Of a DNA stretch of 10,693 nucleotides, positions 1 through 6,146 are shown piece after piece; positions within the stretch are counted from its first letter, which is position 1, and every line of letters starts with the position of its first letter. A program made the translations under genes and the position numbers. Below the pieces are notes generated by a model, which made no database searches, was not told where the DNA came from, and was given only the letters and a program-made list of their open reading frames with translations. Source of the DNA: Phycisphaeraceae bacterium (GTDB taxonomy: Bacteria; Planctomycetota; Phycisphaerae; Phycisphaerales; UBA1924); assembly GCA_009827205.1 (NCBI GenBank), contig WUAK01000075.1, positions 1-10,693 on the forward strand. Direction: 5' to 3'.

Positions 1-1366
1 CCGGTGTGCGGTCGTCCCGCTCGCCCTTGCCGCCTCTGCCCCGGCCTCCGCCGCGGCCCTTGTTGTCGCCCGGCTTCTTGTCGCCCTTTGGAGCTTCCTT
101 GGTCTGCTTGATCGAGAGGCTGATCCGGCGCGAGTCAGAGTCGACCTTGAGCACCTTGACGCTCACCACCTCGTCCGGCTTGAGCACGTCGGCAGGGTTG
201 TTGATCCGCTTGTAGTCGATCTCGGAAACGTGCACGAGACCTTCAAGCCCTCCGGGGAGTTCGACGAACGCGCCAAAGTCGGCAAGGTTCTTGACCTTAC
301 CCGTGACGACCTCGCCTTCCTTGATCTCCTCCGCGGCCGCTGAGAACGGGTCGGCTTCGAGCTGCTTGAGACCCAGGCTGATGCGGTTCTCGTCCCAATC
401 GAGCTTGAGGACCTGAACCTGAACCTCCTGGCCTTCCTGCACATACCTGGCGACGTTCTTCTCGCCCATGTTCACGCGGTCATGCGAGAGGTCGGAGACA
501 TGGACAAGGCCGTCGACGCCGCCGATGTCGACGAACGCGCCGAAGGGCATGATCTTCTTGACCTTGCCCGCGACGGTCTGGCCTTCCTGGAGCGATTCTT
601 TCAGCTCTGCCTCGAGCTTCTTACGCTGCTCCTGCAAGATCTGGCGTCGGCTCAGAACGATGTTGCCAGAGCCTCTGCGATCGACGCGCTGCACGTGGCA
701 CTCAAATTTCTCGCCCTTGAAAATCGACAGATCGGGGATGCGATCGAGTGAGACCTGGCTCGCCGGCATGAACGCGCGGTGTCCCGCGACTTCCATGTCG
801 AGCCCGCCTTTGTTGACATCGACAACGCGCGCTTCGACAACCTGGCCCGGCTCGAGCATCTCCCAGTCGGCCTTCTTGACCGCCCCCGGGCGGGAGCAGA
901 CATACAGGCTCTCGCTCGCTTCGTAACGGTCAACGGTGACCTCGAGCTCGGAGCCGACCTTCGGCGGTTCCTCGCCCTCTTTCCACTGGCCGCGATCGAC
1001 GACACCCAGTTCCTTGGGACCGAACTCAACGAACAGATCGCTCGGCCCAACGCTGACAACGATCCCCGAGCGGTGCTCGCGACCGGCGTGCACTACGCGT
1101 GGCCCGCGGAGGCCCTTCTTCGGGGCGTTCGCCGCGGCTTGCTTGGCTTCGTCGATTTCCTTCGGGTCGTGCGCGTGACCCTGATCGGCGAGCTTGTCGA
1201 GCTCGGCCATCGCCTGGGCGAGCTCGCCCTGGATCTCCGCGTCGAGACCGTCGGTCGGGTTCGACTGGTTGCTAGGGGGCGTAGTCGGGGCAGGCGCCTG
1301 CGATTCACCCTGCGGCTGCGGGGTCTGGTCGTTGGGCTTCTGCTGATCTTGGTTGGGGTTGTCCAT
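1..1366 (-). CDS. rpsA: S1-domain RNA-binding protein, probably ribosomal protein bS1 (3' end beyond window)
   Basis: Open on the minus strand from an ATG at 1366 to the window edge: 455 codons seen and no stop, so the C-terminus is missing. Residues 1-95 are a polar Gln/Pro/Ala-rich and then acidic leader. Four S1 (OB-fold) repeats follow, at about 97-160, 173-240, 261-335 and 349-421. The last two are canonical, with GKVKKIMPFGAFVDI and GLVHVSDLSHDRV at 267-297, and GKVKNLADFGAFVEL and GLVHVSEIDYKR at 356-387. From 425 the chain becomes a Lys/Gly/Arg tail (GRGGGRGRGGKGERDD). S1 proteins bind single-stranded mRNA on the 30S subunit and help initiation; E. coli S1 has six repeats, while shorter forms occur in other phyla. 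The start has only a GGA about five bases upstream, and 105 bases separate it from the oxidoreductase stop. It could instead be a non-ribosomal S1-domain RNA-binding protein, but four repeats in tandem favour bS1. Confidence 0.88.
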   Translation of the reverse strand, partial: MDNPNQDQQKPNDQTPQPQGESQAPAPTTPPSNQSNPTDGLDAEIQGELAQAMAELDKLADQGHAHDPKEIDEAKQAAANAPKKGLRGPRVVHAGREHRSGIVVSVGPSDLFVEFGPKELGVVDRGQWKEGEEPPKVGSELEVTVDRYEASESLYVCSRPGAVKKADWEMLEPGQVVEARVVDVNKGGLDMEVAGHRAFMPASQVSLDRIPDLSIFKGEKFECHVQRVDRRGSGNIVLSRRQILQEQRKKLEAELKESLQEGQTVAGKVKKIMPFGAFVDIGGVDGLVHVSDLSHDRVNMGEKNVARYVQEGQEVQVQVLKLDWDENRISLGLKQLEADPFSAAAEEIKEGEVVTGKVKNLADFGAFVELPGGLEGLVHVSEIDYKRINNPADVLKPDEVVSVKVLKVDSDSRRISLSIKQTKEAPKGDKKPGDNKGRGGGRGRGGKGERDDRTP

Positions 1367-1471
1367 CGCTGTCCGGTCCGGGGAGCTGTGTATCGATCGC
1401 CGGCTGCGCTCGTCGCGCGGTCTCACCGGGGAGTCGAGTCTACCGCGATGTCGGACGATTTGCCGATCGAA

Positions 1472-2572
1472 TCACGCGGTTGTTGCTGATTTCGGGAGAC
1501 CTTCCTGGATCGCCTCAACGATGCGCTGGGCGGTCCGGACGTTGGCAAGGCCCGCGTCGGCGTCGATGTCGGGCCTCCTGCCCGAACGGACGGAGTCGAG
1601 GAAGGCCTCGATCTCCATGACGATGGGCTCGCCGTTGTCCACGTCGAGGTTCTCGACGTTCACAAGCTCGTCCCACTGCAGGTTGGTCAGGTCCATGCCC
1701 TCGCCCAGCTGCTCGCGTACTTCAGCCATCTGAGCCTCGTTGGCGACGCGCCTGATCAGGGTGCCTGACTTCTTGGCGTAGTCGATCTTGATGTACGCGT
1801 CCTCAGAGGTGATCCGCGTCACGCGCTCAGTCTTGAGGGCGAGCCTGCTGAACGTCATGTTGGCGACACAGACACCCTGGCCCTCACCCAACTCCCATGT
1901 CAGTCGGGCGTTGCAGAGATCCTCGTGCTCGGTGACAACCGAAACGCCCGATGCCTCGACGCGATCGGGTTCCCGGCCGCCCATGAGGCTGATCACGACG
2001 TCGAGGTCATGGATACCCATGTCCATCACGACACCGATGTCGATCGAGCGGAAGGTCATGGGGCTCACGCGGTGGACCTCCATGAACCGGGGGATGATTT
2101 CGAGTCCCTCGGCGGTCGCGCGGGTCAGCGCTCGCATGATCGGATTGAAACGCTCGATATGGCCGACCATCAGGATCGCGCCCGACTCGTCGGCGATCTT
2201 CTTGATCGCCTCGGCTTCCTCAGGATCCTGCGCCAGGGGCTTCTCGATCAGGCACGCGATGCCGGCGCGGAGCAGGGGCTCGGCCATCTCCTTGTGGTAG
2301 ATCGTGGGCACCGCGACGCTCGCTGCGTCGGGTTTGGCGGCGACGACTTCTTCGAGCGTGTGAAGCACGGGGCAGCCAAATTTCTCAGCGATCTCTTGCG
2401 CACGCTCGGGGTTGGCGTCGTACACGCCCACCAGCTCGATGTCGTCCATCTCGGCGTACACACGCGCGTGGTGCTGACCCATCCGGCCTACACCGACCGC
2501 GGCGCAACGGAGCTTCCGACGCGCGGGCTTGCCTTCGATCATCTGCGTGCTCCTGGGTGCTGCATCGCTCAT
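1472..2572 (-). CDS. Gfo/Idh/MocA family NAD(P)-dependent oxidoreductase
   Basis: A complete 366-residue protein. An N-terminal Rossmann fold opens with AAVGVGRMGQHHA (24-36), giving the dinucleotide-binding GxGxxG at 27-32. The family signature IEKPLA lies at 109-114, with the conserved Lys at 111. The C-terminal alpha/beta substrate domain carries GHIERFNP (137-144) and DMGIHDLD (184-191), where His188 matches the usual catalytic histidine. These enzymes oxidise or reduce sugar or sugar-nucleotide hydroxyls. The GHxERFNP block resembles that of UDP-GlcNAc 3-dehydrogenases (GnnA/WlbA-like), but there is no lipid A or polysaccharide gene next to it, so the substrate is unassigned. The start at 2572 is supported by AAGAGGA ten bases upstream (2583-2589); Met11 is a less supported alternative. 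It lies 86 bases after the thioredoxin gene and 105 bases before S1 on the same strand. Cytoplasmic: no signal peptide or membrane segment seen. Confidence 0.93.
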   Translation of the reverse strand: MSDAAPRSTQMIEGKPARRKLRCAAVGVGRMGQHHARVYAEMDDIELVGVYDANPERAQEIAEKFGCPVLHTLEEVVAAKPDAASVAVPTIYHKEMAEPLLRAGIACLIEKPLAQDPEEAEAIKKIADESGAILMVGHIERFNPIMRALTRATAEGLEIIPRFMEVHRVSPMTFRSIDIGVVMDMGIHDLDVVISLMGGREPDRVEASGVSVVTEHEDLCNARLTWELGEGQGVCVANMTFSRLALKTERVTRITSEDAYIKIDYAKKSGTLIRRVANEAQMAEVREQLGEGMDLTNLQWDELVNVENLDVDNGEPIVMEIEAFLDSVRSGRRPDIDADAGLANVRTAQRIVEAIQEGLPKSATTA

Positions 2573-2594
2573 TGAGTCTTTGTCCTCTTGAATG

Positions 2595-2613
2595 CCGGGC
2601 CGACTATGCCCGG
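2595..2613 (-). other. Short hairpin between the thioredoxin and oxidoreductase genes
   Basis: CCGGGC and GCCCGG form a six-base stem with a seven-base loop, just ahead of the oxidoreductase Shine-Dalgarno on the minus strand. It has no T run, so it is more likely a leader structure, or chance in GC-rich DNA, than a terminator. The rest of the 86-base gap shows nothing recognisable. Confidence 0.3.
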
Positions 2614-2658
2614 TCTATGTACCGCGGGTTGTGTGTCAGTGAGATCGCTGGGTGTTTC

Positions 2659-3006
2659 CTAGGTTCCAGTTGCGTTCTCGTCTGCGGGCAGGATCTCTTC
2701 AACAGCGCATGCGAGTCTTTCGAATGTGGTGAGCCCGACGAACCGCCTCGCGACCTCGCCGCCGTTCATGATGACGAGGGTGGGAACGTTGCGGACCTCG
2801 TAACGCTCGGCAAGAGCCGCGTCGTGATCGGTGTCCACCTTGAATACGCGGACGCGTCCGGCGTAGCTCTCGGCGAGCTGTGCGATCACGGGCTCGATCA
2901 TCCTGCAGGGCATGCACCACGACGCGCCGAACTCGACAACGACCGCGCCCGTCAGCGCGTGCGCGTCGAAGGTCTCACCCGTGATCGTCTCTACTCGCGT
3001 GCCCAT
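2659..3006 (-). CDS. Thioredoxin-like protein with WCMPC active site
   Basis: A 115-residue single-domain thioredoxin, close to the usual 105-110, with no signal peptide, so presumably cytoplasmic. The redox motif is WCMPC (30-34; Cys31 and Cys34), and the conserved cis-proline is Pro75 in RNVPTLVI. The fold signature continues with KVDTD (56-60) and MNGGEVARRFVG. Classical thioredoxin has DFWAxWCGPC; here the sequence is EFGASWCMPC, so the buried Asp is Glu25, the first Trp is Gly27, and Gly between the cysteines is Met32. These changes may shift redox potential or partner choice, so this may be a specialised thioredoxin and not the housekeeping TrxA. The start is set by GGAG (3012-3015) five bases before the ATG. 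The gene follows folP by 140 bases and precedes the oxidoreductase by 86, all on one strand. Confidence 0.93.
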   Translation of the reverse strand: MGTRVETITGETFDAHALTGAVVVEFGASWCMPCRMIEPVIAQLAESYAGRVRVFKVDTDHDAALAERYEVRNVPTLVIMNGGEVARRFVGLTTFERLACAVEEILPADENATGT

Positions 3007-3146
3007 GCATGCTCCGTGCTCGTCTCGGTCTGCATCTGGTCAGAGCCGAGGGCCATCTTGGCCTTTCGTAAGTCTATGCGCTGGCAAGGCCCGACGCATC
3101 ATTTGGTACCGGGCTTCGCCTCATACCGGGCAGGTCCTAGAAAAGC

Positions 3147-4022
3147 TCATCCGGGTGACCTGACAGCAGCAATAACCCTGAGTGCCTGCACGTGCTCCTT
3201 CACGTCATGCACCCGAAAGAGTGATGCGCCTTCTTCTGCGTGTAGGGCGGTGACCGCAAGCGATCCGCTGAGCCGTTCAGAAGGATCGCTGTCTCGATCC
3301 AGAGCCACTCGCCCAACGAAGCTCTTCCGGCTTGCTGCGCTCATCACCGGGTACCCGAGCGCGCAAAGCTCATCTGTTCGACGGATGAGTTCAATGTTCT
3401 GTTCGACCGACTTCCCGAAACCGAGGCCCGGGTCGATCACGATCGCGGATGCATCCACGCCCGCGAACTGGGCCGCTTCGATGCGCGCAGAGAGATACTC
3501 CCTGACACACGCAACCACATCCGAGTACTTCGGAGATGACTCGTATCTGTCGCTGAAGGAGTCCTTGTCGGGTGGTGCGAGCCTGTGCATCAGAATGAGC
3601 CCCGCGCCCGTCTTGGCTGCAACACCCAGCATCGCGTCGTCTTCTTCCGCGCCAGAGACATCGTTGATCACATCCGCGCCCACCTCGATGGCGCGTCTGG
3701 CAACCTCAGAGCGCGTCGTATCCACCGAGATCGCGATGCCGGGCAGTGCCCTGCGGACCGCTTCGATGACCGGGATCACACGTGCGATCTGCTCTTCGAT
3801 GCTGATCCGCTGCGCACCGGGGCGTGTGGACTCGCCTCCGATGTCGAGCATGGCAGCGCCGTCTTCGACACATCGCTTTGCGCGCTGCAGCGCTTGCTCG
3901 GTTGTGTTGTAGGAGCCGCCGTCGGAAAAGCTGTCGGGCGTGATGTTGAGGATGCCGACAACTTTTGGCGTAGTCAGATCCAGTACCCTGCCGTGCGCGA
4001 GTTTCCATGTGCGTTTGTTCAC
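3147..4022 (-). CDS. folP: Dihydropteroate synthase
   Basis: A 291-residue TIM-barrel enzyme that joins 6-hydroxymethyl-7,8-dihydropterin diphosphate to p-aminobenzoate to give dihydropteroate in folate synthesis; it is the sulfonamide target. Diagnostic blocks are GILNITPDSFSDGG (23-36, loop 1), DIGGESTRPGA (60-70, loop 2), SVDTTR (99-104), NDVSG (120-124), LMH (144-146), DPGLGFGK (197-204), SRKSF (231-235) and RVHDV (270-274). All expected catalytic blocks are present. The segment after LMH (about 147-165) is RLAPPDKDSFSDRYESSPK, not the common M(R/Q)GTPxTMQ form. The start is GTG at 4022; an in-frame TGA lies just upstream with no other start between, and there is no good Shine-Dalgarno. 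A terminator hairpin of the preceding gene ends only 27 bases before this start. The length is slightly above the usual 270-285. Confidence 0.96.
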   Translation of the reverse strand: MNKRTWKLAHGRVLDLTTPKVVGILNITPDSFSDGGSYNTTEQALQRAKRCVEDGAAMLDIGGESTRPGAQRISIEEQIARVIPVIEAVRRALPGIAISVDTTRSEVARRAIEVGADVINDVSGAEEDDAMLGVAAKTGAGLILMHRLAPPDKDSFSDRYESSPKYSDVVACVREYLSARIEAAQFAGVDASAIVIDPGLGFGKSVEQNIELIRRTDELCALGYPVMSAASRKSFVGRVALDRDSDPSERLSGSLAVTALHAEEGASLFRVHDVKEHVQALRVIAAVRSPG

Positions 4023-4028
4023 GCGTGG

Positions 4029-4034
4029 ACTGTA
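4029..4034 (-). promoter_or_regulatory. Possible -10 box for a leaderless folP transcript
   Basis: TACAGT (TAnnnT pattern) on the minus strand, exactly six bases before the GTG start of folP. It lies between the upstream terminator and the start, where any separate folP promoter would have to fit. No -35 match is seen; the -35 position would overlap the terminator stem. A TAnnnT at a fixed spot arises by chance about once in 64, so this is only suggestive. Confidence 0.3.
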
Positions 4035-4045
4035 TCTCGTTCAAT

Positions 4046-4079
4046 GAAACAGCGGGCCCGTCCGGAGACAGGCCCGCTG
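4046..4079 (-). terminator. Intrinsic terminator after the secreted-protein gene
   Basis: CAGCGGGCC (4050-4058) pairs perfectly with GGCCCGCTG (4071-4079). Inside, after one C-A mismatch, GTC (4060-4062) pairs with GAC (4067-4069) around a CGGA tetraloop. Read on the minus strand the stem is followed by TTTCATT, a short U-rich stretch. It starts 31 bases after the stop of the secreted-protein gene and ends 27 bases before the folP start, so it may also act as a leader hairpin for folP. Confidence 0.78.
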
Positions 4080-4110
4080 ATCAGGGTCTTTCAATAGTGC
4101 TTTTGAGAGA

Positions 4111-5853
4111 TCAGAAGCTGGGTGCTTCCTCGGCGCCGCCGCCCGGGCCCATCCCGCCGCCCATGGCGCCAAACGCAGCGCCCGCGTCCTTGCCGAGCGT
4201 GATGAGATCCTGGGGGACCACGGTGCGGAAGCTCATGCCACCGTCGCCGCTGGCGATCGACATCGCAAGCGGGGTGACGTTCTCGGGAACATCGAGGTTC
4301 ACGGGGCCCGCGAACATCGCGATGGTCGGGAGCACCATGTTCATGATCGCGCCGCCGTCGACGTAGGCGAGCATGATCGGATCGCTGTGCAGGCGGTCGG
4401 CCTGCTGCTTGAGCAGTTGATCCTGGGCGAGGGCGCCACCGTTGGTTGCCGACTGAACAGCCTTCTCGAGCATGTCGCTCTTGGTGCTGTAGGTGACAAC
4501 GACATCGTTGGCGTCGGCCTTAGCGATGTATCCGTTGGGCCCGCCTGTCGGTCCGAAGAGCATGGGCATCATCATCTGCATCTGCATCGCGCCGGGCTGG
4601 CTCATGTCGGGCAGCATCTGCATCGACCAGCGGTGCGCGGTTGTGCCTGCGACATCCTCACCCGCATCGTTGAAGTTGGTAGTCATGCTGATGCCGTTGA
4701 CGACCTGGTCGTTGGCAGCCTTCATCTGCTCCGAGAACTGACCGATAAGCGCGTCGGCGTCTTCGGTCTGGATGACCGCGGTTGTTGCGGTGAGCAGACC
4801 GCCGCCCATCAGGCCTCCGGGGCTGACGCCCATCACCTGCGCCATGCCGTTGGCGTTCTCGATGAACCCAGCCGGGCTCAGGCCCGGGATCTGGCTGGCC
4901 TGCTCGTTCATCGCCGCGAGTTTGGTCATCGCAGCCTTCAGACCCTCGGACGAGAAGTCCATGGCATAGGCGAAGAGGTAGTCGCCGCCCGGGAGCTTGC
5001 CCATAAGTTCGGAGGCGTTGCCGCCGCCGGCGAATGTGTTTGCAAACTCGGTGCCTTCCTTGAAGTTGACGCCGAACTCGACGCTGAAGCCGTAGTCGCC
5101 GCCTGCCATGCCCATGAGCCCGCGATCGGCCTGCTCCGCGAAGCCGCGGACAAGGCCGTCGATCATCTCGACCTGGGCCTGCGTCTGATCAGCCGGAGCG
5201 CCGCCCATGGCCATCATCTGCTGCATGTTCTGGGCGCCCTCGGCCCATCCCTCAAGCATGGGCTCCTTGAGGTGCTCCATGTTTGCGATGACGAGAACCG
5301 CGTTCTCATCCGACATCCGGCTGCCGGTCTCACCGATGCGGTCCTCGTGGTCGTCGCTGTTGCCACCTTCAGCAGCGAAGCCCGCGAGTGTGTCTTCCTG
5401 GGGGGAGATCGCCGCGAAGCCCTCGCCTGCGTTCTTGACGAAGACGGTTTCGCCTTCGAGATCGAGTGCTTCGAGGCCTTCTCCCGAACCGCCAAGACCC
5501 GTGACGACCGCGTTGTAGTCGGTGACGGGTACGAGGATGACCATTGGTGGCTCCTCGTTCTCGATGTCTTCGATCGAGAGGATGGCAATCGCAGCCGAGC
5601 CGTCGGCGTTGATGCCGGGCATCGAGAGCATGGAGCGGGCCATCATGATGCCGCCCTGCGCCTCTTGCTGTTCGAGCACGCCCGCGATCGCGTCGGCCTG
5701 GTCAAAGAATGCGTTGACATTGCCGATCGAAATCACGACCGGTGTGTCTGCGGGCACTCGGTCGAGCGCCTCGGGCACGTCGGCCGCGGCCACACCCAGG
5801 GGCAATCCGGCCACTACCACCGCAGCCAAAGCTCTGCTCAAAACCGTCTTCAT
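4111..5853 (-). CDS. Secreted methionine-rich protein of unknown function (DUF3352-like N-terminus)
   Basis: A 580-residue protein if started at 5853, where AAAGGA (5860-5865) sits six bases upstream and the first residues form a clear Sec signal peptide (MKTVLSRALAAVVVAGLPLG, cleavage likely after Ala24 of AAAD). A longer in-frame reading from 5979 would bury the signal and is unlikely. After the signal comes DRVPADTPVVISIGNVNAFF (31-50), which recalls the start of DUF3352-type proteins; this is a remembered resemblance, not a search. The mature chain has no transmembrane helix at its end and no cysteine. It has 43 Met in 580 residues, nine of them between 411 and 431. It ends in a Gly/Met-rich tail (GAMGGGMGPGGG). 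It is probably a periplasmic or exported soluble protein. No enzymatic motif is recognised and no function is assigned. It is flanked by terminators on both sides (after ftsK and after itself), so it is probably a single-gene transcript. Confidence 0.85.
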   Translation of the reverse strand: MKTVLSRALAAVVVAGLPLGVAAADVPEALDRVPADTPVVISIGNVNAFFDQADAIAGVLEQQEAQGGIMMARSMLSMPGINADGSAAIAILSIEDIENEEPPMVILVPVTDYNAVVTGLGGSGEGLEALDLEGETVFVKNAGEGFAAISPQEDTLAGFAAEGGNSDDHEDRIGETGSRMSDENAVLVIANMEHLKEPMLEGWAEGAQNMQQMMAMGGAPADQTQAQVEMIDGLVRGFAEQADRGLMGMAGGDYGFSVEFGVNFKEGTEFANTFAGGGNASELMGKLPGGDYLFAYAMDFSSEGLKAAMTKLAAMNEQASQIPGLSPAGFIENANGMAQVMGVSPGGLMGGGLLTATTAVIQTEDADALIGQFSEQMKAANDQVVNGISMTTNFNDAGEDVAGTTAHRWSMQMLPDMSQPGAMQMQMMMPMLFGPTGGPNGYIAKADANDVVVTYSTKSDMLEKAVQSATNGGALAQDQLLKQQADRLHSDPIMLAYVDGGAIMNMVLPTIAMFAGPVNLDVPENVTPLAMSIASGDGGMSFRTVVPQDLITLGKDAGAAFGAMGGGMGPGGGAEEAPSF

Positions 5854-6069
5854 CAGTCGTCCTTTCGTCATACATGCCCGCGCGGGCCGCACACCGGCCG
5901 CTTCCGATCCTTCGCGGGGCTGCAAGGGACGATCTAGCGATTTCGGCCCCCGCCTGACTTGTTGTTGGGTGAATCCCACCCGTGCGTTGCAACACTAGGT
6001 GCACAGGGATTCCCCGGGTACTCCCTTCAACGGCTGAAAATAGCCCCCCGTTACACCCCATCGCCTCAC
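5854..6069. other. Intergenic region upstream of the secreted-protein gene
   Basis: About 216 bases between the ftsK terminator and the secreted-protein start. It should hold that gene's promoter. TTGCAA on the minus strand near 5986-5991 is a possible -35, but no matching -10 is seen. An eight-base palindrome GTTGCAAC overlaps it. No small gene or RNA is evident. Confidence 0.35.
5860..5865 (-). promoter_or_regulatory. Shine-Dalgarno deciding the start of the secreted protein
   Basis: AAAGGA on the minus strand, six bases before the ATG at 5853. It selects the start that exposes the signal peptide over two upstream in-frame ATGs at 5979 and 5871. Confidence 0.75.
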
Positions 6070-6103
6070 AAAGAAGCCCCCCGATCGCGTGTCAGGGGGC
6101 TTC
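6070..6103 (-). terminator. Intrinsic terminator after ftsK
   Basis: A nine-base perfect inverted repeat, GAAGCCCCC (6073-6081) with GGGGGCTTC (6095-6103), and a 13-base loop. On the minus strand it is followed by TTTGTG, and it lies 43 bases after the ftsK stop. There is no T run on the plus-strand side, so it acts for ftsK and not for anything coming from the left. Confidence 0.8.
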
Positions 6104-6146
6104 AGAACGCAAGTGATATTTTTGACAGATTCGTGAAAAAGAGCGG

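Noticed and set aside
1367..1471. Possible S1 mRNA leader regulatory element
   Set aside because: Only short GC-rich dyads (for example GCGC-N5-GCGC) and one TAGACT box without a -35 are present; nothing distinguishes them from chance.
2557..3912. Plus-strand open frame of 451 codons across thioredoxin and folP
   Set aside because: It overlaps two well-identified minus-strand genes and the gaps between them, with no recognisable domain.
4387..5937. Plus-strand open frame of 516 codons opposite the secreted-protein gene
   Set aside because: Shadow of the minus-strand gene in high-GC DNA; the product is His/Val/Leu-rich with no motif, whereas the minus strand gives a signal peptide, a Shine-Dalgarno and a terminator.
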